Source: Saccharopolyspora gloriosae
GTDB lineage: Bacteria > Actinomycetota > Actinomycetes > Mycobacteriales > Pseudonocardiaceae
Length of the DNA stretch: 64,000 nt
Assembly (NCBI RefSeq): GCF_014203325.1
Contig: NZ_JACHIV010000001.1
Span: 2,295,501-2,359,500 of the forward strand
Direction: 5' to 3'
Below the pieces are notes generated by a model that saw only the letters and a program-made list of their open reading frames with translations, had not been told where the DNA came from and did no database searches. Each line of letters starts with the position of its first letter. Position 1 is the stretch's first letter. The position numbers and the translations under genes were made by a program. Shown here in pieces: positions 1-8,147 of this stretch.

Positions 1-1146
1 GCCCGCCGCGGGGACGGTGCCGAGGGTGGACAGCGTCGCGGTCAGCGCGATGAAACCGCCCCCGGCGACGCCCGCCGCTCCCTTGGAGGTGAGCAGCATG
101 ACCGCGAGCAGCCCCAGCTGCTGGCCGACGCTCAGCGGGGTGTCGGTGGCCTGGGCGATGTAGAGGGTCGCCAGCGACAGGTAGATCGCGGCGCCGTCGA
201 GGTTGAAGCTGTACCCGGTCGGCACGACCAGCCCGACCGTGGCGCGATCGGCGCCCAGGAACGTCATCTTGCGCATCAGCCCCGGCAGCGCGGGTTCGGC
301 GGTGGAGGTGCCGAGGACGAGGAAGAACTCCTCCTTGAGGTAGCGCAGCAGCTGGAAGATGTTGAGCCGGACGTAGGCGGCGAGGAACCCGCCGAGCACG
401 ACCACGACGAACACGATCGACGTCGCGTAGAACAGCACGATCAACGAGCCGAGGCTGCTCAACGTGGACAGCCCGAACGCGCCCACCGCGTAGGCCATCG
501 CACCGAACGCGCCGAGCGGCGCGGCCTTCATGACGAAGCCCAGCACCGCGAACACGACCGCGGTGCAGCGGTTGACGCCCGCGATGAGCGGTTCGCCGAC
601 GGCGCCGACCGCCTTGATCGCGATCCCGAACAGCACCGCGAGGAAGATGATCTGCAGGATGTCGCCCTCGACGAACGCGCCGAAGAAGCTCTCCGGGACG
701 AGCTGGGTGAACATCTCCCACCAGTGCCGCGCCTCGCCCTGCTCCACGTACTGCTGGGCCGACTCGGAGGTCCGCATCGTCGCGGGGTCGGCGTGCACGC
801 CCTCGCCCAACCGGAAGAGGTTCATCGCCACGAGGCCCATGGTCATCGCCGCGATGGTGCCGATCTGGAAGTAGGTGAGGGCTTTCAGGCCGGTGACGCC
901 TACCTTCTTGAGATCGGCGACGTTCGCGATGCCGCCGATGATCGTGAGGAAGACGATCGGCCCGATGAGCATCTTCATCGCCGTGATGAAGGTGCTGCCG
1001 ATGGGCTCCATCGCCTCGCCGAGATCGGGCCACCGCCAGCCGGCGAGGATCCCGACGGCGATGGCGACGAGCACCTGCACGTACAGCTGCCGGTACCAGC
1101 GCTTGCGCTTCGGCCTGCCGTCGCCGTCTTGCGGCACCCCGCCCAT
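1..1146 (-). CDS. dctA: C4-dicarboxylate/H+ (Na+) symporter, 3' end outside window
   Basis: Membrane transporter of the dicarboxylate/amino acid:cation symporter family, expected to import succinate, fumarate, malate or related C4 acids. About 382 codons are visible and the C-terminus lies beyond position 1. The family signatures are present: PTGYSFNLDGAAIY, and the serine/glycine loop TSKGAAGVAGGGF. Several long hydrophobic helices alternate with short loops. The start at 1146 is set by an AAGGAGGA site just upstream. It is divergent from a LysR gene with a 149-bp gap, the usual arrangement of a regulator and its transporter target. The downstream dehydrogenase suggests D-malate or tartrate as substrate, which is inference. 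Confidence 0.92.
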   Translation of the reverse strand, partial: MGGVPQDGDGRPKRKRWYRQLYVQVLVAIAVGILAGWRWPDLGEAMEPIGSTFITAMKMLIGPIVFLTIIGGIANVADLKKVGVTGLKALTYFQIGTIAAMTMGLVAMNLFRLGEGVHADPATMRTSESAQQYVEQGEARHWWEMFTQLVPESFFGAFVEGDILQIIFLAVLFGIAIKAVGAVGEPLIAGVNRCTAVVFAVLGFVMKAAPLGAFGAMAYAVGAFGLSTLSSLGSLIVLFYATSIVFVVVVLGGFLAAYVRLNIFQLLRYLKEEFFLVLGTSTAEPALPGLMRKMTFLGADRATVGLVVPTGYSFNLDGAAIYLSLATLYIAQATDTPLSVGQQLGLLAVMLLTSKGAAGVAGGGFIALTATLSTLGTVPAAG

Positions 1147-1224
1147 GAATCCTCCTTGATCCCGGGAAACGTGGGCACCACGGTGACCCGGCGGGAGCGG
1201 CGGCGTCCAAGAGTATGTTGCTAA

Positions 1225-1236
1225 CCGACTCATAGG
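1225..1236. promoter_or_regulatory. Candidate LysR site, copy 1
   Basis: CCGACTCATAGG lies in the dctA/lysR divergent promoter region. Its exact reverse complement recurs at 2214-2225 in front of the dehydrogenase gene. The extended form AACCGACTCATAGGTT has AACC/GGTT arms. A 12-bp match at both promoters flanking one regulator suggests an operator; binding is inferred. Confidence 0.55.
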
Positions 1237-1295
1237 TTCTTCCGATGAAACGCCCGTCACCTGGGGGTACGGGCGCCCGGCTGGAGGTCGCGCCG

Positions 1296-2207
1296 ATGGA
1301 CGCCCGGCGGCTGGAGTACTTCCTGGCGGTGGTCGACCACGGCGGGTTCGGCCGGGCGGCGGAGGCGCTGCACCTGGCGCAACCCTCGCTGTCGCAAGGG
1401 ATCGCGGGCTTGGAGCGGGAGCTCGGCGTGCCGCTGTTCCACCGGGTGGGGCGCGGCGTGGTCCTCAGCGACGCGGGTTCCGAGCTCGTGGGTCCGGCCC
1501 GCCAGGTCCTGCGCGACCTGCGGTCGGCCCGTTCGGCGGTGGACTCGGTGAAGGGCCTGCTGCGGGGCCGGGTCGAGATCGCCACGATGCCCTCGCCCGG
1601 GGTGGAACCGCTGGGCGCGCTGACCCGCGCGTTCTGCGAGCGCCACCCCGGCGTCACCGTCGGGGCGGAGGCCGCGTTCACCCCGGACGAGGTGGTTCAG
1701 CAGATCAAGAACGGCTCCTGCGAGCTCGGGCTGATCGGAGCGCCCGAGGTGCCGAACCCACCCGGCGTGGAGGTGCGGGAACTGGAGGCGCAGGAGTTCT
1801 ACCTGGTCGGCGACACCGGCCTCGACCTGCCCGCGGACGAGCCGGTCCGCCCCGCCGACCTCGCCGGCGTGCGGCTGATCGCCTCGCCGCCGGGCAGCCT
1901 GATGCGCCGGATCGTCGACGACGTGCTCGCCGCCGGAGTGGACGTGCGCATCGCCGCGGAGGTCGCGCACCGGACGTCGGTGCTGCCGCTGGTGCTGCAG
2001 GGCGTCGGCTCGGCGGTGCTGCCCGCGGGGTGGGTGCCGCTGGCGCGCCGGGCGGGTGCCCGGATCGCCCGCATCGACCACCCGGCGCAGCTGCGCGTGT
2101 CGCTGGTCGGCCGCGCGGCCCCGCTGACCCCGGCCGCGAGCGCGTTCCGCGCCGTGGCGCGGGAACACCGGCCCGTGGACTACCTGGCCTCCGGCGAGCC
2201 CGGATAG
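1296..2207 (+). CDS. LysR-family regulator of dicarboxylate utilisation (DmlR-like)
   Basis: A 303-residue LysR-type transcription factor. The N-terminal winged helix is clear (DARRLEYFLAVVDHGGFGRA, then AQPSLSQGIAGLERELGVPLF), followed by an effector-binding domain starting near residue 90. An in-frame ATG exists at 1245, but 1296 is preferred because GGAGGT sits 7 nt upstream and the LysR homology begins there. It lies between dctA (divergent) and a D-malate/tartrate dehydrogenase gene (codirectional). This matches the DmlR/DmlA pairing of E. coli, where DmlR activates D-malate dehydrogenase. The inducer is unknown; a C4 hydroxy-acid is likely. Confidence 0.9.
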   Translation: MDARRLEYFLAVVDHGGFGRAAEALHLAQPSLSQGIAGLERELGVPLFHRVGRGVVLSDAGSELVGPARQVLRDLRSARSAVDSVKGLLRGRVEIATMPSPGVEPLGALTRAFCERHPGVTVGAEAAFTPDEVVQQIKNGSCELGLIGAPEVPNPPGVEVRELEAQEFYLVGDTGLDLPADEPVRPADLAGVRLIASPPGSLMRRIVDDVLAAGVDVRIAAEVAHRTSVLPLVLQGVGSAVLPAGWVPLARRAGARIARIDHPAQLRVSLVGRAAPLTPAASAFRAVAREHRPVDYLASGEPG

Positions 2208-2213
2208 GCGGTG

Positions 2214-2225
2214 CCTATGAGTCGG
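2214..2225. promoter_or_regulatory. Candidate LysR site, copy 2
   Basis: CCTATGAGTCGG is the exact reverse complement of the 12-bp motif at 1225-1236. It lies 7 bp after the LysR stop codon and 82 bp before the dehydrogenase start, in the only gap where that gene's promoter could be. Confidence 0.55.
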
Positions 2226-2307
2226 ATCGCGAACGCGTGTTGGACGGTCCGCGCACCGGCGGGCTTGACTCGACGCGGCACGGACCACCGACACGGGAGC
2301 CGCATCG

Positions 2308-3399
2308 ATGTCAGCACCGACCACCTACAAGATCGCCGCCATCCCCGCCGACGGCGTGGGCGCCGAGGTCGTGGCCGCCGGGCGCACCGTCCTCGACGCG
2401 ATGGCGGCGGCCTCCGGCGGGACGTTCGCCTTCGACTGGACCGAATTCCCCTGGAGCTGCGAGTACTACACCCGCACCGGCCGGATGATGGCCGAGGACG
2501 GCCTCGACGTCCTCCGCGACTTCGACGCGATCTACTTCGGCGCCGTCGGCTGGCCGTCGGTCCCGGACCACATCAGCCTGTGGGGGCTGCGGCTGAAGAT
2601 CTGCCAGAACTTCGACCAGTGGGCCAACATCCGGCCGGTCCACTTCCACCCCGGCATCACCTCCCCGTTGCGCAAGGCCGACGACGCCGACCTGGACTGG
2701 GTCGTGGTCCGGGAGAACAGCGAAGGCGAGTACGCGGGCCTCGGCGGGCGGAACCTCTCCGGCCGGGGCGAGGGCAACGAGGTCGCGCTGCAGACCGCGC
2801 TGTTCACCGAACGCGGCTGCGAGCGCATCATCCGGTTCGCCTTCGACCTGGCGCGCGAGCGCCCGCGCAAGAAGGTGTCCTCGGTGACCAAGAGCAACGC
2901 CCAGCAGTTCGGCATGGTGCTGTGGGACGAGACCTTCACCCGCGTCGCGCGGGACTACCCCGACGTCGAGACCGAGAGCGTGCTGGTCGACGCGATGGCG
3001 GCCAAGTTCGTGCTCAAGCCCGAGGACCTGTCGGTCGTGGTGGCCTCGAACCTCAACGCCGACATCCTGTCCGACCTCGGTTCCGCCCTGGCGGGCAGCC
3101 TGGGGCTCGCGGCCAGCGCGAACCTCAACCCGGACCGCCGGTTCCCGTCGATGTTCGAGCCGGTGCACGGTTCCGCGCCGGACATCGCCGGCCGGGGCCT
3201 GGCGAATCCGGCGGGCGCCATCGGGAGCGCGGCCCTCATGCTCGACCACTTCGGGCTGCAAGCCGAGGCGGCCCGGCTCAACGCCGCCATCGAGGCCACG
3301 GCCGCCGCGGGCGTCCTCACACCAGACGTAGGCGGAAACGCGAAAACGGACGAGGTCACTGAAGCCGTTTTGGGGGTCCTTTCGGAATGGCCTGCGTAG
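2308..3399 (+). CDS. D-malate / tartrate dehydrogenase (isopropylmalate dehydrogenase family)
   Basis: A 363-residue NAD-dependent beta-decarboxylating dehydrogenase that should oxidise D-malate to pyruvate, or tartrate to oxaloglycolate/glycerate. The family core is visible: YKIAAIPADGVGAEV at the N-terminus, LRLKICQNFDQWANIRPV, the ENSEGEYAG substrate loop, KSNAQQFGMVLWDE, and the NAD-site segment EPVHGSAPDIAGRGLANPAG. The LKICQNFDQWANIRP segment suits the tartrate/D-malate branch better than isocitrate or isopropylmalate enzymes. GGGAG precedes the ATG. The last two codons and the TAG stop lie within the end of repeat element A. Confidence 0.88.
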   Translation: MSAPTTYKIAAIPADGVGAEVVAAGRTVLDAMAAASGGTFAFDWTEFPWSCEYYTRTGRMMAEDGLDVLRDFDAIYFGAVGWPSVPDHISLWGLRLKICQNFDQWANIRPVHFHPGITSPLRKADDADLDWVVVRENSEGEYAGLGGRNLSGRGEGNEVALQTALFTERGCERIIRFAFDLARERPRKKVSSVTKSNAQQFGMVLWDETFTRVARDYPDVETESVLVDAMAAKFVLKPEDLSVVVASNLNADILSDLGSALAGSLGLAASANLNPDRRFPSMFEPVHGSAPDIAGRGLANPAGAIGSAALMLDHFGLQAEAARLNAAIEATAAAGVLTPDVGGNAKTDEVTEAVLGVLSEWPA

Positions 3400-3570
3400 G
3401 GGTTGGGTGGCGGAACCTCAGCGGGATTCTCGCTGGGGGATCTTTCTCCCAAGTGGCTCCGCCACGAGGGAAAAGCCGTCCTCGCGAGGAAGCAGCTGAG
3501 AACCCGCGGGGGGTCTTCTTGCTCAAGCTGGTCACTGCTCAGCGGCTTCGCCGCGGACAGGACAACGAGC
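3392..3570 (+). repeat. Palindromic intergenic repeat, copy A
   Basis: A full-length copy of the repeat family of this window, reading long hairpin first, then small hairpin. The long hairpin's left arm (3418-3434) and right arm (about 3484-3500) pair only at their ends, because the right arm has the sequence type of other copies. It looks like a chimera or a decayed copy. The inner GTGGC/GCCAC loop stem and the small TCAGCGGC-TTC hairpin (one mismatch) are present. It begins inside the stop codon region of the upstream gene. Confidence 0.85.
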
Positions 3571-4007
3571 AAAAGATCGCTCTGATCGGACGTTTTGGAG
3601 TGCTTCGGGCGTTGAGGCCCCTCTCCGGGGCGCTAGCGGGGCGTGAGCCCGGCTCCGCCGTCGCGAGCCGACCGGAGATGATCTCGTTGCGGTGCTGTGG
3701 TTTTCCCCTCGCGTTCGAGGAGTCCGAGTGCAGTCGCTTCGGTCCGGGCGTCCGCGTGATCGACTCCCGTTCGAGTGATCGTGATGGCGCGGGCGGGTGA
3801 TCGATGCGCCGAATCCCTTGTGCGATCGGCGAATTCGGCTGTCCACTGGAGCCTCGGTGGGCGTGCTCTCGGCCGTCCGCCCAGCAGGACGGGAGCCGTC
3901 GCCGCAGGGGGTTGCGCGCGGCGGTCGCGTCACCGCACGCCCGGCCGAGAACACGTTTTCGGGTCGTGCGCAGGGGATTCTCGAAGCGCGAAGTGGGGGA
4001 CCAGCGC
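3571..4007. other. 437-bp stretch without a convincing gene
   Basis: Open frames exist here on both strands, but none has a good ribosome binding site, a recognisable domain or a codon pattern I trust. The right half may carry the promoter of the multicopper oxidase gene. No clear terminator, operator or RNA was seen. Confidence 0.5.
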
Positions 4008-5831
4008 ATGGCGGAATTGTCGGCACGGCCCGCGGTGGCCGAACGGGTGGACGGCGGGCCGACGTTCGGCCTGACGAAGTTCCTGGACCCGCTCCCGGTG
4101 CCGCCCGTGCGGCGCCCGCGCGGACGCGGCGCCGAACTGGAAGTGCGCGCCGTCACGACCCGGCGCCGGCTGCACGGTCAACTTCCGGAAACCGTGCTGT
4201 GGGCCTACGACGGGCACTTCCCCGGGCCCACCATCGAAGTCGAGCGGAACCAGCGGCTGCGGGTGTCCTGGACCAACGACGTCACCGGCACCATGCCGCT
4301 CGTCGCGGTCCGGGTGCCGCTGGCGCCCGCCGGAACCCCGCCCGCCGAGCTGTCGTCGAACAATCCCGGCTATCCGCGCAACGCGGACGGGAGCCCAGCC
4401 GACGGCGCCGCCCACATCGAAGGCGTCCCGGACGTGCCCGCCTGGCTGGTCACGCACCTGCACGGCGCCGACGCGAACGGCGGCAGCGACGGCTGGGCGC
4501 ACAACGCCGTGCTGCGCGGCCATTCCCAGCTCGCCGAATACCCGAACCGGCAACCCGCCGCGAGCCTCTGGTACCACGACCACGGCATGGCCATCACCCG
4601 CTGGAACGTCCACGCAGGACTGTTCGGCGCGTACCGGATCCGCGACGAACGCGAACGAGCGCTCGGGCTGCCCGACGACCACGACATCCCGCTGCTGATC
4701 TGCGACCGCAACCTCGACACGGACACCGACGGCGACCTGACCGGGCAACTGCTGTTCAAGGTCGACGCGATCGGCACCGCACTGGTGCCGTTCATCGGGC
4801 CGTTCACCCTCGTCAACGGCGTCATCTGGCCGCACCTGGACGTCGACCGGGACACCTACCGGTTCCGGCTGGCGAACACCTCCAACGCCCGGTTCTACCG
4901 GCTGAACCTCATCAACGAGGACGGCGGCTCCGAGAACGACGCCGTGCGCGTGATCGGCACCGACGGCGGGCTGCTGCCCCGCCCGGTCCCGCTTCCCGAA
5001 GCAGGGCTGGTGCTGGCACCGGCGGAACGCGTCGACCTCGCCATCGACTTCGGCCGGGACGACTTCCGCGGACGTGCGCTGCGGCTGACCAACACCGAGC
5101 CGAACGCCGCCCTCGAACCCGACATCGTGCAGTTCCGGGTGCGCGGCCGCCCCGACCGCGGTGCGACCCGCCTGCCCGAGTCGCTGCCCGCCGAACCGCT
5201 CCGGCTCGCGCACGTGCCCGACGAGCACGACCAGGTGTGGATCGCCCTGGTGCCACCCGGCACGGCGGGCATGGCGCACCCGCAGATGTGGGAACTGCGG
5301 GAGCTCGACGGCGACATCCCCCCGCTGCCCGCGGAGAACCTCATCCAGGTCACCGACCCGCGCACCGGGCGGACCAGGACGTTCCAACAGGTCGCGTCGC
5401 TGTTCGACGACACCGTGAGCATCTTCGTCAAGCACGACAGCACCGTGGAGTGGAACTTCATCCACTTCGGCGGCCCGGCGCACCCCATGCACATCCACCT
5501 GGTGCAGTTCCAAGTCGCCGCCCGCCGCGGCTTCACCCCGGACTTCGACGTGGCGCTCGGCGGCACCACCACACCCGCCGCCGGATTCACCGACATCCCG
5601 CTGGAACAGCACGAACGCGGCCGGAAGGACACCATCGCCGTCGCCGCCGGCGAATGGGTCAGCGTGCTCGGCCGCTTCGGCGAATCGACCGGCCAGTTCA
5701 TGTACCACTGCCACATCCTCGACCACGAAGACGAAGGCATGATGCGCCCCTTCGTCGTCCACCCCGCCGAAGTAGCCGATTTCCACCCCCACAGAGGAGG
5801 CCACGGCCACGAGTCTTATCGGGGGGTTTGA
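4008..5831 (+). CDS. Multicopper oxidase (CotA / phenoxazinone synthase-like)
   Basis: A 607-residue, three-cupredoxin blue copper oxidase, expected to oxidise phenolics, aminophenols or bilirubin-like compounds with reduction of O2 to water. All four copper motifs are intact: HLHG near residue 150, WYHDH near 188, HPMHIH near 492, and HCHILDHEDEGMM near 567 with Met as axial type 1 ligand. No signal peptide or Tat motif is seen, so it is probably cytoplasmic like CotA-type enzymes. The start at 4008 is preferred over an in-frame ATG at 3804 because homology begins just after it and a GGGGA site precedes it. Repeat elements A and B flank it. Confidence 0.9.
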   Translation: MAELSARPAVAERVDGGPTFGLTKFLDPLPVPPVRRPRGRGAELEVRAVTTRRRLHGQLPETVLWAYDGHFPGPTIEVERNQRLRVSWTNDVTGTMPLVAVRVPLAPAGTPPAELSSNNPGYPRNADGSPADGAAHIEGVPDVPAWLVTHLHGADANGGSDGWAHNAVLRGHSQLAEYPNRQPAASLWYHDHGMAITRWNVHAGLFGAYRIRDERERALGLPDDHDIPLLICDRNLDTDTDGDLTGQLLFKVDAIGTALVPFIGPFTLVNGVIWPHLDVDRDTYRFRLANTSNARFYRLNLINEDGGSENDAVRVIGTDGGLLPRPVPLPEAGLVLAPAERVDLAIDFGRDDFRGRALRLTNTEPNAALEPDIVQFRVRGRPDRGATRLPESLPAEPLRLAHVPDEHDQVWIALVPPGTAGMAHPQMWELRELDGDIPPLPAENLIQVTDPRTGRTRTFQQVASLFDDTVSIFVKHDSTVEWNFIHFGGPAHPMHIHLVQFQVAARRGFTPDFDVALGGTTTPAAGFTDIPLEQHERGRKDTIAVAAGEWVSVLGRFGESTGQFMYHCHILDHEDEGMMRPFVVHPAEVADFHPHRGGHGHESYRGV

Positions 5832-5850
5832 CGGCTCGTTTTGCTCGGGT

Positions 5851-5968
5851 GGTCGGGTGGCGGAACCTCAGCGGGCTTCTCGCTGCGGGATCTTTTTCCC
5901 AAGTGGCTCCGCCACGAGGGAAAAAGCCGTCCTCGCGAGAAGCCCGCTGAGAACCCGCCGGTGGTCAC
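5851..5968 (+). repeat. Palindromic intergenic repeat, copy B (long hairpin only)
   Basis: Arms CTCAGCGGGCTTCTCGC and GCGAGAAGCCCGCTGAG pair perfectly over 17 bp. The inner stem TTTTTCCC/GGGAAAAA encloses GTGGC-TCC-GCCAC. The second small hairpin is missing and is replaced by the mini-hairpin cluster at 5984-6060. It lies just after the multicopper oxidase stop. Confidence 0.88.
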
Positions 5969-5983
5969 CTTTTGGACGTGGGC

Positions 5984-6060
5984 TATGTGCTTCGCACATA
6001 CAGGCACGGCTTCGCCGCAATGCAGGCTTGCTTCGCAGCCCAAGGCACGGCTACGCCGCA
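5984..6060. repeat. Cluster of four mini-hairpins with TTC/TAC loops
   Basis: TATGTGC-TTC-GCACATA (5984-6000), CGGC-TTC-GCCG (6007-6017), GGCTTGC-TTC-GCAGCC (about 6025-6040) and CGGC-TAC-GCCG (about 6049-6059) follow each other within 77 bp. The loops resemble the small hairpin of the long repeat family. Role unknown. Confidence 0.6.
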
Positions 6061-6104
6061 AAAGCACGGTCTTTGGGCCCAACGCATGGTTTCGTCGTAG
6101 AACG

Positions 6105-6245
6105 GGCGGGCCGTGGGGGCTGGTTTCGGCTTGTGGGGGTGTGCTGTTTTCGGGGTTCGCGGGGTTGTTTGGGGGTGGGGGTTTGCTTGGGGGCGGGTGG
6201 TGATCGGGGGGTTGCTGGGGGTGGTTGTCGGGATTGTGCTGGTTG
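6105..6245. other. Strand-asymmetric G/T-rich tract with many G-runs
   Basis: The plus strand is almost free of A and poor in C and carries many runs of three or more G. It lies just before the siderophore importer promoter. G-quadruplex formation is possible. A minus-strand frame through it gives a Pro/Thr-rich peptide that I consider spurious. Confidence 0.5.
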
Positions 6246-6277
6246 ACACTCTTGTGGGTTAGGTAAGGCTGTCTTTA
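6243..6277 (+). promoter_or_regulatory. Promoter with iron box (DmdR/IdeR-type) for the siderophore importer
   Basis: A TTGACA hexamer at 6243-6248 is followed by TTAGGTAAGGCTGTCTTTA at 6259-6277. This matches 12 of 14 core positions of the actinobacterial iron box TTAGGNNAGNCTNNCCTAA. The GTG start of the ABC operon is 11 bp further on. Iron-dependent repression is inferred from the site and the gene content. Confidence 0.6.
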
Positions 6278-6287
6278 GTGTACGGCT

Positions 6288-7127
6288 GTGCCTTTGACTT
6301 CTTCGCCGTCCGCTGCCGGGGTGCGCGCCCGTGAGATCGACGTCGCCTACGGGCGGGACGTCGTGGTGCGCGCGGCGTCGATCTCGCTCGACGCGGGTGC
6401 GGTCACCGCGTTGATCGGGCCGAACGGCAGCGGGAAGTCGACCTTGCTGCGCGCCCTCGCCAGGCTGCACCCGCCGGTCGCGGGCGAGGTCGCCTTCGCC
6501 GACGGCGCCGAACTGCGGGCGCTGTCCGGCAAAGAGCTCGCCCGCCGGATCACGCTGCTGTCGCAGCAGCGGACGGCGCCGGGCGGGCTGAGCGTGCGCG
6601 AACTCGTCGAATTCGGGCGCCACCCCCACCGGTCCCGCTGGGGCGGGCGCGACCCGGAAGGCCCCGCCGCCGTGGAACGGGCGATGGCGCTGACCGGGCT
6701 CACCGCGATCGCCGACCGGCCGGTGCAGGCCCTCTCCGGTGGGCAGGCGCAGCGGGTGTGGCTGGCGAGCTGCCTGGCGCAGGACACCGAACTCCTGCTG
6801 CTCGACGAGCCGACCACCTTCCTCGACCTGCGCTACCAGGTGGAGATCCTCGACGTGATCCGCGACCTCGCCGATCAGCACGGCGTCGGCGTCGGAGTCG
6901 TGCTGCACGACCTCGACCAGGCCGCCGCCATCGCCGATCAGCTGCTGCTGCTCGAAGACGGCAGCGTCACCGCGGAAGGCGCCCCGCGCGACGTGCTCAC
7001 CTCGGCGCACCTCACCCGCGCCTACGGCATCCAGGTGGACGTGGAGACCGACCCGGCGGACGGGCGCATCCGCACCCGCGCCGTCGGCCGGTTCAACTCC
7101 CCCGGCGTCCGCATCCCATCGGCTTGA
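6288..7127 (+). CDS. Iron-siderophore ABC transporter, ATP-binding subunit (FepC/FhuC-like)
   Basis: A 279-residue ATPase that powers ferric-siderophore import. Walker A is GPNGSGKST near residue 45, the signature LSGGQAQRV is near 147, and Walker B LLLLDEPT is near 167; LHDLDQAA carries the switch His. The segment ELVEFGRHPHRSRW is typical of the FecE/FepC group. The start is a GTG with no clear Shine-Dalgarno, possibly a nearly leaderless transcript. It is first in a three-gene operon with the binding protein and a fused permease and lies directly behind an iron box. Confidence 0.9.
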   Translation: MPLTSSPSAAGVRAREIDVAYGRDVVVRAASISLDAGAVTALIGPNGSGKSTLLRALARLHPPVAGEVAFADGAELRALSGKELARRITLLSQQRTAPGGLSVRELVEFGRHPHRSRWGGRDPEGPAAVERAMALTGLTAIADRPVQALSGGQAQRVWLASCLAQDTELLLLDEPTTFLDLRYQVEILDVIRDLADQHGVGVGVVLHDLDQAAAIADQLLLLEDGSVTAEGAPRDVLTSAHLTRAYGIQVDVETDPADGRIRTRAVGRFNSPGVRIPSA

Positions 7128-7165
7128 TCGGCGTCGCCGGTCACCACTCCCCAGGCAGGAGAGAC

Positions 7166-8140
7166 ATGCGCAGCACCCGTGTGATCATCGGGTTGTCCGC
7201 GGTCGTCGCGCTGTTCGCGGCAGGCTGCGGCACCACCGAGCAGGCAGGTGGCGCCGACGCGCCCGCGAACGGCGGCGAGCCGATCACGATCGTCGACTCC
7301 CGCGGCAAGGAGGTCACGCTCGACGGACCGGCCCGACGGGTCGCGGCCACCGAGTGGAACGGCACCGAGGCACTCGTGTCGCTCGGCGTGACGCCCGTCG
7401 GAGTGTCCGATGTGGATGGTTATGGTGAGTGGGTGAGCGGGGCTCCGCTGGACGGGACCTCCACCGACATCGGCACTCGGGGCGAGCCGAGCATCGACGC
7501 GCTGAGCTCGCTGGACCTGGACCTGGTCGTCGTCACCGATAGCCTGACCGAAGGCGCGCTGGAGCAGGTCGAGCAGGTGGCGCCGGTGATCGTCATCAAG
7601 GGCGGCGACGCGAAGGACTCCATCGGCTCCATGTTCCGGAACGTGGACATGATCGCCGAGGCCACCGGCACCGAGGACCAGGCGGCGCAGCTGCGGTCCG
7701 AGTTCGACGCGAAGATCGCCGAAGGACGCGCCGCCGTGGAACGGGCGGGTGCGCTCGGCGAGCAGGTCGCGTTCTCCGACGCCTACGTGACCTCGGGTGC
7801 GGTGAGCATCCGGCCGTTCGCCAAGGGCTCGCTGGTGTCCGACGTGTTCGAACGCATCGGCCTGCGCAACGCGTGGCCGATGGCGGGCGACCCGGCCTAC
7901 GGGCTCGCGCGGGCCGACGTGGAGGGCTTGACCGCGCTGCCCGACGTGCGGTTCTGGTACGGGGCCAGCGCCCAGAGCGACCCGTACGCGGACGAGCTGA
8001 AGGGCAACGCGATCTGGGAGGGCCTGCCGTTCGTGCGCGGCGGCGAGGTGCACCGCTTCCCCGACTCGCTGTGGATGTTCGGCGGCCCCCGCTCCATGGC
8101 GCAGTACGTCGACGCCGCCGTCGCCGCGCTGAAGGCGTAA
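7166..8140 (+). CDS. Iron-siderophore substrate-binding lipoprotein (FepB/FecB-like)
   Basis: A 324-residue extracellular binding protein anchored by lipid. The signal peptide ends in the lipobox LFAAGC with Cys20, followed by a Gly/Ala-rich linker and a class III two-lobed periplasmic-binding fold (ITIVDSRGKEVTLDGPARRV, then LDLDLVVVTD). CAGGAG lies 5 nt upstream of the ATG. It starts 38 bp after the ATPase and ends 7 bp before the permease. Siderophore type is not predictable from sequence. Confidence 0.9.
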   Translation: MRSTRVIIGLSAVVALFAAGCGTTEQAGGADAPANGGEPITIVDSRGKEVTLDGPARRVAATEWNGTEALVSLGVTPVGVSDVDGYGEWVSGAPLDGTSTDIGTRGEPSIDALSSLDLDLVVVTDSLTEGALEQVEQVAPVIVIKGGDAKDSIGSMFRNVDMIAEATGTEDQAAQLRSEFDAKIAEGRAAVERAGALGEQVAFSDAYVTSGAVSIRPFAKGSLVSDVFERIGLRNAWPMAGDPAYGLARADVEGLTALPDVRFWYGASAQSDPYADELKGNAIWEGLPFVRGGEVHRFPDSLWMFGGPRSMAQYVDAAVAALKA

Positions 8141-8147
8141 CCGCGCG

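Noticed and set aside
3804-4007. Longer start for the multicopper oxidase
   Set aside because: The extra 68 residues are Arg-rich and unlike the family; homology and a ribosome binding site support 4008.
5983-6249. Minus-strand 88-codon Pro/Thr-rich frame over the G/T tract
   Set aside because: Low complexity follows directly from strand-biased DNA; no ribosome binding site or homology.
6758-7165. N-terminal extension of the siderophore-binding protein
   Set aside because: It overlaps the ATPase gene in another frame; the lipoprotein signal and CAGGAG fix the start at 7166.
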